Shown one piece after another: positions 43,549-53,423 of a DNA stretch of 64,000 bases. Both the position numbers and the translations under genes were made by a program. The stretch comes from Philodulcilactobacillus myokonensis (GTDB lineage: Bacteria > Bacillota > Bacilli > Lactobacillales > Lactobacillaceae). Numbering within the stretch: position 1 is the first letter of the stretch; the number at the start of each line of letters is the position of its first letter. Location: contig NZ_BRPL01000002.1 of the NCBI RefSeq assembly GCF_027923585.1, forward strand, positions 124,001-188,000. Reading direction: 5' to 3'. The notes beneath the pieces were generated by a model that saw only the letters and a list, made by a program, of their open reading frames with translations, searched no databases and was not told the origin of the DNA.

Positions 43549-45291
43549 ATGTCGACTTTTACTTCTGAGGTAAGGCCTCAGGTCCTAAGCATGATGGACG
43601 TATTCAAGGACAATAATTTTAGAATTCCATTTTATCAGCGTGACTATTCGTGGGGTAATGATGAAGTGGGTGACTTCTGGGATGATTTAATGGATGTTTT
43701 TAATAATAATCAAAATAATCATTTCTTTGGTCAATTAGTTACATTTGAACATGCTGACGTTCAAGATTTAATTGATGGTCAGCAACGGGTTACCACCAGC
43801 ACTATTTTCATGTCAGCTGTTTTTAATATTGCTAGCGATATTATTAAAAATAATAAATTAAGTGATGATCCGCTAATAGATTTGAAATTATTACAAAGAT
43901 CCATTCAAAAATCAATTCGGCAAAACAGTCAAACACCAGCATTAGTATTGCAAGCCCAATCGAAGAGCAGCAATCTATTGCAGAATTATTTAATTGGATT
44001 GTTTTCAAATCAAATTGAAATTACTGATGAATATAAAAACATTGAACCGATTAAAAATATTAATAATGCATATAATCAGCTTTATCAATATGTTCAAACT
44101 TTAATTAAATCTGAAAAGACAATTAATGGTCGAATTAATGCTTTAAATCAAATCTTTAATTCATTTTGTGATAAATTCTATGTTTCAATGATCACCGCGC
44201 CTAACCGTCAGGATGCTTTTATCATTTTTGAAACGTTGAATAGCCGTGGAAAGGATTTGGCACCTTCTGATATCATTAAAACCCACTTAATGTCATTATC
44301 TAGTAGCCAATCTGATGAACAAAGCGAAGATGAAGAAAAATTCCAAAATAAGTGGAATTTTGTCTCCAACCGTTTAAGCAAGAATAGTAATAGTTTAACT
44401 AAATTCATCCGTTCTTACTGGTCTGCTAGTCATAAATTGGTTATGTCTAGACAGCTATACCGATCAATTAGTAATTACATCACCACTAAAAATGAAGCTG
44501 AATCATTTCTGGATGATCTAAAGGAACTAGTTGATTTATATAACGTTTTAAATAGTCCTAGACAAACTAAGAATAATCTTAACTACCTAGAAGATTCATA
44601 TTTAACGGATATGATTTCAATCTTGCGCAGTATGCAAGTTAAGTTATATTATCCAATTATGCTTGCAATGTATCGAAGGGGTTATAATCCAAGTGATATG
44701 CGGAAAGTGATCCGAAAAGTACTATGTATTTTTGTCCGTCACCGCATGATCTGTAATGACGGAACGAATAAACTTGAAACTGGTTTTTCAAATGTTGCTC
44801 AAGATATTTGGAATCAGAATACAGTTGACGTGAATGATATTATTGGTGAGTTAAATCAACATCTTTTGAAGAGCAGTTCTGAAACCAAAGCTAACTTCAA
44901 CGTTCTTCAAAAAGAAGGTGGATCAGCCGGTGCTAAGCGTTGGTCATTAACTTATTTATTATTTAAACTATATCAAGTTGATCAGCATTCTGATTTTGAG
45001 TCTAATTCAATGTATGATCCCGACATTAATCTAGATGGTTATAAATTAATTCGAATTGGTAATGATGAAGTTGCTGATGAATACCAAAATTACATTGGTA
45101 ACTGGACGTTGATTGAGCCCCAATTATCGAACATTAAGAAAATTGGATTAATTGATGCTTTGAAACGCTCTGATTTGAACAATAATAAATATTTAGCTCA
45201 ATATATTAAGAATCATGGTAATCAATGGACGGTTGACGATATTCAAAGTCGACAACAGGAATTTAGCGAGTTGGCCACGATGATTTGGTAA
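43549..45291 (+). CDS. DUF262-domain protein with degenerate C-terminal DUF1524
   Basis: 580 residues. DUF262 is clear: FRIPFYQRDYSWGNDEVGDF, HFFGQLVTF, LIDGQQRVTTSTIFMSA, and IFETLNSRGKDLAPSDIIKTH. The C-terminus keeps the helical DUF1524 scaffold (AGAKRWSLTYLLFKLYQ, YQNYIGNWTLIEPQLSN), but the expected E-H-I-x-P motif is absent where INLDGYKLIRIGN is found. It may therefore lack HNH nuclease activity. Base composition is closer to the host than to its AT-rich neighbour. Divergent from the 42919-43395 gene, monocistronic with a terminator. Confidence 0.8.
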   Translation: MSTFTSEVRPQVLSMMDVFKDNNFRIPFYQRDYSWGNDEVGDFWDDLMDVFNNNQNNHFFGQLVTFEHADVQDLIDGQQRVTTSTIFMSAVFNIASDIIKNNKLSDDPLIDLKLLQRSIQKSIRQNSQTPALVLQAQSKSSNLLQNYLIGLFSNQIEITDEYKNIEPIKNINNAYNQLYQYVQTLIKSEKTINGRINALNQIFNSFCDKFYVSMITAPNRQDAFIIFETLNSRGKDLAPSDIIKTHLMSLSSSQSDEQSEDEEKFQNKWNFVSNRLSKNSNSLTKFIRSYWSASHKLVMSRQLYRSISNYITTKNEAESFLDDLKELVDLYNVLNSPRQTKNNLNYLEDSYLTDMISILRSMQVKLYYPIMLAMYRRGYNPSDMRKVIRKVLCIFVRHRMICNDGTNKLETGFSNVAQDIWNQNTVDVNDIIGELNQHLLKSSSETKANFNVLQKEGGSAGAKRWSLTYLLFKLYQVDQHSDFESNSMYDPDINLDGYKLIRIGNDEVADEYQNYIGNWTLIEPQLSNIKKIGLIDALKRSDLNNNKYLAQYIKNHGNQWTVDDIQSRQQEFSELATMIW

Positions 45292-45295
45292 ATAA

Positions 45296-45340
45296 AAACA
45301 CTCAATAATCTGTGAAAAGATTGTTGGGTGTTTATTTATT
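45296..45340 (+). terminator. intrinsic terminator
   Basis: AAAACACTCAATAATCt / GATTGTTGGGTGTTTATTT (with G-T pairs). Confidence 0.8.
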
Positions 45341-45439
45341 TTATCCTAAAAAATTGTTTTTACTAATATTCGTAAATAACCTATGTTGATTTATCAAAAT
45401 CTGTTATAATAATACTAGGATGTAATAGGATGTGAAAAA

Positions 45440-47380
45440 ATGAGATTTATTGGAAATAAAACTAGACTTTTACCATATATTGATGAAATGGTTTCTAAAC
45501 ATTTAAAAGGTGACGAGAATACTTTTGCGGATATATTTGCGGGAACTAATTCTGTTGGAGAACATTTTAAAAATAGATATAAAATAATAAGTAACGATTT
45601 ATTATATTTTTCTAAGGTTATTGCTGAAGCTACAATTAAATTAAATGATTATCCTAATTTTAATAAATTAAAAAAATATGGAATTAATCATCCATTTAAC
45701 TATTTACAAAGCAAGGATTTATCTGATTACAATGGTGATTTTATAACACAACACTATTCACCTAACAGTAAGGCTCATAGAATGTTATTCACTGTATCTA
45801 ATGCAAAAAGAATAGACTTTATAAGAACAACTATTCAGAAATGGTTAGATGAAGGTTTAATTGAAAAAAAAGAATTTTATTATATTTTAAATTCATTAAT
45901 ACAAGCTGTTCCATTTGTTAGTAATATGACCGGCACATATGCTGCATATTTAAAAAAATGGGACAGGAGAGCTTTTAAACCATTGGAATTGGTACCAAGT
46001 AATATTATTGATAATCACTGTAAAAATGAAGTTTTTAATCAAGATGCAAATTTATTGTGTAAAAAAATAAAGCCAGATATTGCTTATATTGATACCCCAT
46101 ATAATTCTAGGCAATATGGATCTAATTATCATGTTTTAGAAACAATAGCTCGTTGGGATTATCCAAAACTTCATGGGAAAACAGGGCAGAGAAATACTGA
46201 AAAATTAAATTCTGATTTTGCCAGGAAAAGAAAAGCTAAAGAAGCAATGAATGAATTACTTAATAATTTAAATTCAGAACATGTATGTCTAAGTTATTCT
46301 TCAGACGGAATTATTAATGTAGATGATTTAAAAGAAATGCTAATAAAGCATGCTAAAAATGGTTATGTTGACGTGAAAAAAATACCTTATAGAAAATATA
46401 AATCAAAATTATATAATAATGATAATAAAGTTTATGAACTAATATATTATTATCAACCAATTCAATATAATAAAAGACATAGTGTTATTAAATATAAAAA
46501 TGATATTCATTCTTCTACTAAAATAAACGTTAAAGATGGATTGATAAAAAGTCCTTTAAATTATATTGGTGGCAAATATAAGCTTTTAAATCAATTAATA
46601 CCTTTTTTTCCATCTGATATTGATATATTTGTTGATCTATTTAGTGGTGGAGGAAATGTTGGAATTAATGTTAAAGCAAACAAAATCTATTTTAATGATA
46701 TTAATACTAAAATAAATGGATTATTTAGATATTTTCAAGGAAAAAATCCACAGAAATTAGTAAGTCAAATAGAAAATAGAATTAAATATTTTTCTCTTTC
46801 TAAAACTAATGAGCGTGGTTTTAAGAATTTAAGAAATTATTATAATAAACATCCCAATCCTTTAGACTTATACGTTTTAGTATCATATAGTTTTAACTAT
46901 CAATTTAGATTTAATAATGATTTAAAATATAATAATCCATTTGGAAAAAATCGTAGTCATTTTTCTAAAAATATGAAAAATAATTTAGTAAAATTTGTTA
47001 CTAAATTAAATTTGATCAATGCAAAATTTACCGATCAATATTTTAATAAATTTAATTTCAATATATTAACAGATAAATCTTTTGTTTACGCGGATCCACC
47101 TTATTTAATTACTACAGGTAGCTATAATGATGGTAATCGGGGATTTGTAAATTGGACTGAAAAGCAGGAAAAAGAATTATATCAAGTGTTAGATAATTTA
47201 AATTCTAAACATATTAAATTTGCTTTGAGTAATGTTTTAAAGCACAAGGGTATTAAAAATACACTATTATTAAAATGGTCAAAAAAATATAATATACATC
47301 ATTTAAATTATAGTTATCATAATTCATCTTACAATACTAAAAATTTATCTAGTGATGAAGTATTAATAACTAATTATTAA
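45440..47380 (+). CDS. FokI-family type IIS DNA adenine methyltransferase, two fused D12 domains
   Basis: 646 residues, matching the known length of M.FokI (two Dam-like domains, one per strand of an asymmetric site). Domain 1: MRFIGNKTRLLPYID, FADIFAGTNSVGEHF, catalytic IAYIDTPYNSRQY, HVLETIARWD. Domain 2: KSPLNYIGGKYKLLNQ (~365-380), DLFSGGGNVGINV, FVYADPPYLIT, with SFNYQFRFNNDLKYNNPFG. The first catalytic motif is DTPY instead of the usual DPPY, an oddity. The cognate endonuclease gene follows. Very AT-rich, likely acquired as a unit. Confidence 0.9.
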   Translation: MRFIGNKTRLLPYIDEMVSKHLKGDENTFADIFAGTNSVGEHFKNRYKIISNDLLYFSKVIAEATIKLNDYPNFNKLKKYGINHPFNYLQSKDLSDYNGDFITQHYSPNSKAHRMLFTVSNAKRIDFIRTTIQKWLDEGLIEKKEFYYILNSLIQAVPFVSNMTGTYAAYLKKWDRRAFKPLELVPSNIIDNHCKNEVFNQDANLLCKKIKPDIAYIDTPYNSRQYGSNYHVLETIARWDYPKLHGKTGQRNTEKLNSDFARKRKAKEAMNELLNNLNSEHVCLSYSSDGIINVDDLKEMLIKHAKNGYVDVKKIPYRKYKSKLYNNDNKVYELIYYYQPIQYNKRHSVIKYKNDIHSSTKINVKDGLIKSPLNYIGGKYKLLNQLIPFFPSDIDIFVDLFSGGGNVGINVKANKIYFNDINTKINGLFRYFQGKNPQKLVSQIENRIKYFSLSKTNERGFKNLRNYYNKHPNPLDLYVLVSYSFNYQFRFNNDLKYNNPFGKNRSHFSKNMKNNLVKFVTKLNLINAKFTDQYFNKFNFNILTDKSFVYADPPYLITTGSYNDGNRGFVNWTEKQEKELYQVLDNLNSKHIKFALSNVLKHKGIKNTLLLKWSKKYNIHHLNYSYHNSSYNTKNLSSDEVLITNY

Positions 47381-47489
47381 ATACTTCGTATATTTCTTAT
47401 TTTGCAAAAATATTGATATTCTAATAAAATAATTATTATAATTTCTTTTATTAATTTTGAAATTAAATTTATTAGAATTGGATGTTTTT

Positions 47490-49316
47490 ATGAAATTAGA
47501 AAATACAATAAGTATTAACGAATATAATAATATTCCTAAATCTACATCAGGTTTGGGACAAGATGTATCTCAAAATCTTAATGATGTAGTAAAAGTTCCA
47601 TCTTTATTTGTTAAGAATTCAAATATTTATAAAATGTTAATTAATGGAAAATTAAGAGAATCAACCTTAGGATTGGGATCTCCTAAAATTATTTTTGATA
47701 AATTGAAAAAAGCGTTATTAAATAATAACAAAATATCTAAAGAGAATTTAATAACAATAAAAAGTAAATATGGAAGAGAAAAATATGCTTCTGGTCTTAT
47801 TAGATTATTATTTAAAGGACAAAAATCACCCAATATAATTGATTGGGCAGCTAGTAATTATTTAAGTTTGGCTGTAGGAATGGGTTTAATTGATTTTAAT
47901 TATAATGATAATTGTTATCATATTACTAAAAATGGTGAAAAAGCAGTTAATTTACTAGATTCAAAAAATAATAAAAAATTAAAAGAATTTATGTTAAAAA
48001 GACTATTTGAATATCCTTATGCTGCTTGGTTAATTAGACTTGTTAATAAACAACCTAAAAAATTATTCACTAAATTTGAATTAGGAGATAATTTTGGTTT
48101 TATTGATGAGCCTGGATTCATTTCATTACCTGAAGATATGTATGTTTCAGCATTACTTCAAGCCAAGGGAGAAGGAAATAAAAAAAGAATTAAAGAGATA
48201 AGGCAAAATTCAGAAAGTACTTCTGATAAATATATGAGATGGATTGCTGGATTAATGGTTAAGTATGATTTATTAACCAAAGAGTATAAGAAATTTTCGA
48301 CATATTATAATAAAAAGAAAATAGAAATTAAAATACCTGCATATAAATGTACAATCTTGGGAAAATCAGCATTAAACAATGTTAATGGCGGTTCTAGTCA
48401 TAAAAGATCTATTAAAAGAATAAAATGGGATTATTTAGCATCTAAAGTAGATAATGCAGACAGAAGAAAAACTGAAAGAGCTTTGATTATAAAATATTTA
48501 GCTGAAAATAAATCTTTAAGTTCTTATGATTTAACTAGTAAAATTAATAAAGTCTCTCCATCTATAAAAATGACGTCATCTAAAGTTGCAGATGATATAA
48601 AAGGATTGAACAGAATTGGTATTGAAATAATTGATAAAAATAATAAATATATTTTAAAAGACAATGTATTTAATTTTGTTATTCCTGTAAAGAAGAATTA
48701 TACTTTTACATCTTCTAGAGCTGAAAATTTAATTAATACTATTTCCCCTAAAATTAATAAATTAAGTCATCAATATTTTAAAGCAATTTATATTGCTTTT
48801 AAAAATTCAACTTCTAATAAAGAAAATGAATTATTTGAAATGTTATCTACTAAATTGCTTACTAAGGAAATTGGATATAAAGGTATGCATATTGGTGGAA
48901 TCAATGCTCCAGATGGATTTTCTTATAATAATAATATAGGTTGGATAATCGATTCTAAAGCTTATCATAAAGGATTTACTTTGACTAAGAAACATACAGA
49001 TGCTATGGGACGTTATATTGGACAATATCGTAATCGTAATGATGATTCTATATGGTGGAAAAATATACCTAATAATTTAAAAGAATCTTATTTTGTTTAT
49101 GTATCTAGTTCATTTAAGGGTGATTATAAAAATCAATTAATAAATTTTGAAAAAAGAAATAGTATGGAAGGCGGACTTTTAGAAATAACTAAATTAATAC
49201 TCTTAGTAGAACTTTTTAAAAATAATAAAATTGATGATAATGAATTAAAAGGATATATTTTAGATAAAAATATTAACTTTAAAAATTATTATAATAAATT
49301 AATTTATATTAAATAA
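47490..49316 (+). CDS. FokI-family type IIS restriction endonuclease
   Basis: 608 residues from ATG 47490. The order and motifs match FokI: N-terminal recognition subdomains (KLFTKFELGDNFGFIDEPGF, SLPEDMYVSALL, ESTSDKYMRWIAG), then KRIKWDYLASKVDNADRRKT and the cleavage domain IGYKGMHIGGINAPDGFSY ... GWIIDSKAYHKG. Equivalents of FokI D450, D467 and K469 are D475, D488 and K490; the dimer-interface Asp and Arg (D483, R487 in FokI) are D504 and R508. The inter-catalytic loop is 4 residues shorter. The recognition sequence is unknown. Confidence 0.92.
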   Translation: MKLENTISINEYNNIPKSTSGLGQDVSQNLNDVVKVPSLFVKNSNIYKMLINGKLRESTLGLGSPKIIFDKLKKALLNNNKISKENLITIKSKYGREKYASGLIRLLFKGQKSPNIIDWAASNYLSLAVGMGLIDFNYNDNCYHITKNGEKAVNLLDSKNNKKLKEFMLKRLFEYPYAAWLIRLVNKQPKKLFTKFELGDNFGFIDEPGFISLPEDMYVSALLQAKGEGNKKRIKEIRQNSESTSDKYMRWIAGLMVKYDLLTKEYKKFSTYYNKKKIEIKIPAYKCTILGKSALNNVNGGSSHKRSIKRIKWDYLASKVDNADRRKTERALIIKYLAENKSLSSYDLTSKINKVSPSIKMTSSKVADDIKGLNRIGIEIIDKNNKYILKDNVFNFVIPVKKNYTFTSSRAENLINTISPKINKLSHQYFKAIYIAFKNSTSNKENELFEMLSTKLLTKEIGYKGMHIGGINAPDGFSYNNNIGWIIDSKAYHKGFTLTKKHTDAMGRYIGQYRNRNDDSIWWKNIPNNLKESYFVYVSSSFKGDYKNQLINFEKRNSMEGGLLEITKLILLVELFKNNKIDDNELKGYILDKNINFKNYYNKLIYIK

Positions 49317-49346
49317 TTAATATATTGAATAAATAATACTATTAAA

Positions 49347-49411
49347 AAAATGCTGTCATATAAATTTAGCGATTTTAATTTATCACTATATTCATATGAC
49401 AGCATTTTTAC
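49347..49411. terminator. long-stem intrinsic terminator
   Basis: AAAAATGCTGTCATAT / ATATGACAGCATTTTT flanking a 30-nt AT loop, behind the FokI-like pair. Confidence 0.8.
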
Positions 49412-49502
49412 TTGAATTTTTTATAAGAAGAAGATATTATAAAGATACAAAGATAGTAAAAATTAAAAAGATATTTATCTTATACAAAGTGAGGACTTAA
49501 TT

Positions 49503-49886
49503 ATGAAAGATTCAACTCTTAATGATCAAATATATAATTTTATTAGTGATTCTGATATTAAAGGTACAGGTGTTAAGCTCATGGATATTGTGAATCATTT
49601 TCCAACTCATTCATCAGATTCTATTCGTGGTTGTGTTAATATGATGACCCAACGCAGCCTATTATCACGGGTATCCCGAGCTACATATTCGGTTACCAAT
49701 CATAAAAATATTATGCCTAGTGATTTATTGCTAAAAGAATTAAAAAATGATTTTCATAAATATAGTATTGGTATGGATAAATGCCTTTCTTTACCCAGTA
49801 ATGAACAGGAACGATACAAAAAAATAATGAATGATCTTAAAAAGTTAGTTGATAAGTATGATGAAAAAGGAGGAAATAAACTATGA
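49503..49886 (+). CDS. small winged-helix-like protein before hsdR
   Basis: 127 residues, MKDSTLNDQIYNFISDSDIK..., with a probable winged helix (LMDIVNHFPTHSSDSIRGCV, NMMTQRSLLSRVSRATYSV). GAGGA site 8 nt ahead. Its end overlaps the next gene by 4 nt (ATGA). Probably a DNA-binding accessory or regulator of the type I R-M operon. Confidence 0.55.
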   Translation: MKDSTLNDQIYNFISDSDIKGTGVKLMDIVNHFPTHSSDSIRGCVNMMTQRSLLSRVSRATYSVTNHKNIMPSDLLLKELKNDFHKYSIGMDKCLSLPSNEQERYKKIMNDLKKLVDKYDEKGGNKL

Positions 49887-50356
49887 TTAAGTTAAATAAA
49901 TTCAATTTAAATGAACATGGACTACCTAAAGAAATTCAATTATCATATGTTGTATTATATGTGATGGCCAATCATCATGTTGATGAGAAATTTAGTCGTA
50001 AAGATTTAAAGAAATTATGTCCATTTTATTTAGGTTTGCCGAACAATTTAAGGAATAAGAGAAGTAGTAATAAATCTAGACAACCCTTAATCGACACATA
50101 TGCAGAATTTGAACTTAGTAGCTTATTTAGAACTGGATTAATTTCACGTAGTAAGGTCGATAAGAAATCTCCAAAATATTATATTAATCCATTGGGATGC
50201 TACTTAATTAATTTTTATAAGGATGATTTATATGGCTTTATTAAAAAAATTAAGTTATTATATAAAAATAGAAATTTAAAATCTTTTCCATTTATGGTTG
50301 ATATAATTTTTAATACTGTTAATGATAAATATATTTCATTTAAACTAAATAAATAA
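49883..50356 (+). CDS. hypothetical protein before hsdR, 157 aa
   Basis: MIKLNKFNLNEHGLPKEIQL..., basic and mostly helical. A segment LIDTYAEFELSSLFRTGLISR precedes KYYINPLGCYLIN, reminiscent of a second winged helix, without a family I can name. Co-translated with the preceding small gene, 24 bp before hsdR; the three genes very likely share one transcript. Confidence 0.5.
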   Translation: MIKLNKFNLNEHGLPKEIQLSYVVLYVMANHHVDEKFSRKDLKKLCPFYLGLPNNLRNKRSSNKSRQPLIDTYAEFELSSLFRTGLISRSKVDKKSPKYYINPLGCYLINFYKDDLYGFIKKIKLLYKNRNLKSFPFMVDIIFNTVNDKYISFKLNK

Positions 50357-50380
50357 ATTATATTAAGGATGAATTAAAAC

Positions 50381-53300
50381 TTGGCAAAATACAAAAAGGA
50401 AATACTTTTTGAAAATCATTTAAAAGAATACTTAACCCATGTTGGTGGTACTAAGCAATGGAAAAAATTAGATATTAAAACCACTGATGGTTTATGGAAT
50501 AACTTCAGAAAAATCGTTTATCAACTTAATCAGGATAAATTAGATCAACCACTTAGTAATGATGAATTTAATCAAGTTAAGAAACAATTATTAGTGCAGA
50601 CTAAAACTCCATATGATGCTGGAGTCTTTTTGTATGGTGTTGGTGGTAAATCACAAATTGATATTGATCGTGATGATGGTAAACATGTTTTTCTAACCAT
50701 TTTTGTTCAAGATCAAATTGGTGCTGGAAATACAGTTTATCAAGTTGTTAACCAAATTCAACGTCAACATGTATTAACCGGTAAGCATGACCGTCGTTTT
50801 GATACAACCCTATTAATTAATGGCCTACCAATAATTCAGATTGAAGAAAAAGCAGATGGTCATAGTGCTAAAGAAGCCTTAAATCAAATGCATCAATATG
50901 AATATGAGGACCAATATTCGGGCATTTTTTCTACTGTTCAAATTTTAGTTGCGATGACTCCCCATGATGTCCGTTACATGGCTAATACCAATTCCGATGA
51001 CTTTAATACTGACTTTGCTTTTCAATGGAAGTTAAATGGTCATAAGAATCCGATTATGGATTGGCGAGAATTTACAGATCATTTTTTATCCATCCCAATG
51101 GCCCATAAAATGGCAACTAATTTTATGATTTTGGATAATACGCCTAATCATCAATCGATTAAAGTAATGCGTTATTATCAAGTCTACGCAACTGAAAAAA
51201 TTATTAATAAACTAGAGTACCATGATTTTAGCGATACTACTGATAGTAATAAAAAAGTAGGATACATATGGCATACAACTGGATCAGGAAAAACCATTAG
51301 TTCATTCAAAACGGCATTCTTAGCTTCTAGATTACCCAATGTTGATAAGGTCGTCTTTTTAGTTGATCGCGTTGCTTTAACTGATCAGACATTCGATGAA
51401 TACCGTGCATATGATCCTAATACCAGTGATAATAATAAGGGTGGCATTGTTGATAGTACTAATAATACTTATGATTTAAAACGTAAATTACGCTCAAAAA
51501 AGAAAAATGATATTATTGTCACTTCAACTCAAAAAATGTATCGTTTAATTTATCATAACCGTTTTTCAATGGATCAAAAGAACATTGTCTTCATTGTTGA
51601 TGAGGCTCATCGATCAACTAGTGGTGATATGCTTGCTCATATTAAAAATGCTTTTAAACATTCTGCGTGGGTTGGCTATACTGGAACACCTAACTTTAAT
51701 CCTGATAAGGGATTAACAACAGAAGATGTTTTCGGGCCTTGTCTTCATCAGTATGTAATTAGCGATGCGATTGCTGATCATAATGTTTTAGGATTCAAAG
51801 TTGATTTTCAGACGACAATTCCTGATAAAGAAGATAAATTAAGTCATGACGATATGGATGATAATATCAAATCAAGTGTTTATGATATGAATCCAGCTCA
51901 CGTTAAAAGTGTTGTTCATGATGTATTAAAATATTGGGATAATCGTTCGGTCAACGGTAAATATAATGCACTTTTTACTACCCATGTTGGTGGTGGAAAG
52001 GCTTCTACACCTATGGCAATGATGTATTACAATGAATTTAAACAACAGATGAAAGATATGGATCGTCCACTTCAAATTGCGGTTACATTTAGCCAAAATA
52101 CAACTAATAATGATGCCCAGTTGGAAACTAACAAGGCAATTTCAGATGAAATTTTGCCTGATTATAATAAACGATTCCATACCCATTTTGATGATACGCA
52201 AATTAGTGAATACTTTAGTGATGTCGTTAGTCGTTTAAATCGGACTGCTTCTGATGGAAGATATTTAGATTTAGTCATTGTTATTAATCAGCTATTAACT
52301 GGATTTGATGCTCCATATTTAAATACGTTATATGTCGACCGTACTTTGCAGGGCGCTAATTTAATTCAAGCATATTCAAGAACCAATCGAATTCAAAATA
52401 TGCAGTATAAACCTTATGGTCATATTGTAAATTATCGTTGGCCTAGTTATAGTGAAAAATTGATGAAGCATGCATTGGCAATTTATTCTAATCCGGCATC
52501 TGCTAAAATTCATGCCAAAGCTAAAAAAATTTCTAATAATGTTTTAGCTAAACCATTTAATGAAGTTAAAAATCATATGAAGTTAGTTGTTGGTGATCTA
52601 TCTGAATTAACTGATAATTTTAAGGGTGAACCTAAGAGTGAAGCAAAACAAGAACAAGCATTTAAGGAATTAAACACTTATAATCATTTAATGTCCCAAA
52701 TGAAGCAATACGATGAATTCAAGGATAGAGGCACTAATAAAGTAATGCATGAAATTGGTTTAAATGAAGATAATGAAGCTCGATTGACTGGTCCAATTGC
52801 TGATCATTTAAAGTCTGATGTTGCTAAACAGCATCATGTTGAACCGATTGATCTTAATTTAAAAATGGAACATGTTAAGGAAGTAACAGTTAATTATGAT
52901 TATCTTCATCAATTAATTGCAGAATACTTTAATCATGTTCATGATAAAGATTTACAAGCTAAAGAATTATCTCATTTAAAGGATATTATTTATAAATACT
53001 TAGAATCGATGGAAACAAAGGATTATAAATATGCTGATCAAATTAAGAAATTATTGAATGATGATTTAACGAATGAAATTAAATATCCACTAAAACCTAA
53101 TCAAGTTGATCACCTTATAAAACATCATATTCAGAGCTGGAAAATGAATCAAATTAAATCATTTATCCATCAATGGGGTGTCCAAAATAGTCAGGATAAA
53201 AACGATCTTAGTAAGTTAATTGAGCAACATCAGCTTGGTAATGATAAGGATTTAGGTAGCTCAAATAAACTAGAGGATATTGTTAAGCACGGTCAAATTG

Positions 53301-53413
53301 ATCATCAAAATGCTAGTGATTCAGATGTTAAGAAATTAAGTCCAATTAAATATCATAATCGTTTCATTGATGCATTAAAGCATTTAGCTGATAAGATTAA
53401 GAAACACATTTAG
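50381..53413 (+). CDS. hsdR: type I restriction enzyme endonuclease/translocase subunit
   Basis: 1010 residues. N-terminal nuclease RFDTTLLINGLPIIQIEEKAD (the family's D...ELK, here EEK), SF2 motor with Walker A IWHTTGSGKTISSFKTA (~299-315), DEAH box VFIVDEAHRS, TGTP motif, ITGFDAPYLNTLYVDRTLQG-type motif V/VI (split), and a helical C-terminus. HsdR forms R2M2S with hsdM and hsdS, translocating DNA and cutting far from the site. TTG 50381 behind AAGGATG. GC is higher than in the FokI and McrBC regions. Confidence 0.92.
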   Translation: MAKYKKEILFENHLKEYLTHVGGTKQWKKLDIKTTDGLWNNFRKIVYQLNQDKLDQPLSNDEFNQVKKQLLVQTKTPYDAGVFLYGVGGKSQIDIDRDDGKHVFLTIFVQDQIGAGNTVYQVVNQIQRQHVLTGKHDRRFDTTLLINGLPIIQIEEKADGHSAKEALNQMHQYEYEDQYSGIFSTVQILVAMTPHDVRYMANTNSDDFNTDFAFQWKLNGHKNPIMDWREFTDHFLSIPMAHKMATNFMILDNTPNHQSIKVMRYYQVYATEKIINKLEYHDFSDTTDSNKKVGYIWHTTGSGKTISSFKTAFLASRLPNVDKVVFLVDRVALTDQTFDEYRAYDPNTSDNNKGGIVDSTNNTYDLKRKLRSKKKNDIIVTSTQKMYRLIYHNRFSMDQKNIVFIVDEAHRSTSGDMLAHIKNAFKHSAWVGYTGTPNFNPDKGLTTEDVFGPCLHQYVISDAIADHNVLGFKVDFQTTIPDKEDKLSHDDMDDNIKSSVYDMNPAHVKSVVHDVLKYWDNRSVNGKYNALFTTHVGGGKASTPMAMMYYNEFKQQMKDMDRPLQIAVTFSQNTTNNDAQLETNKAISDEILPDYNKRFHTHFDDTQISEYFSDVVSRLNRTASDGRYLDLVIVINQLLTGFDAPYLNTLYVDRTLQGANLIQAYSRTNRIQNMQYKPYGHIVNYRWPSYSEKLMKHALAIYSNPASAKIHAKAKKISNNVLAKPFNEVKNHMKLVVGDLSELTDNFKGEPKSEAKQEQAFKELNTYNHLMSQMKQYDEFKDRGTNKVMHEIGLNEDNEARLTGPIADHLKSDVAKQHHVEPIDLNLKMEHVKEVTVNYDYLHQLIAEYFNHVHDKDLQAKELSHLKDIIYKYLESMETKDYKYADQIKKLLNDDLTNEIKYPLKPNQVDHLIKHHIQSWKMNQIKSFIHQWGVQNSQDKNDLSKLIEQHQLGNDKDLGSSNKLEDIVKHGQIDHQNASDSDVKKLSPIKYHNRFIDALKHLADKIKKHI

Positions 53414-53423
53414 GAGTAATTTT

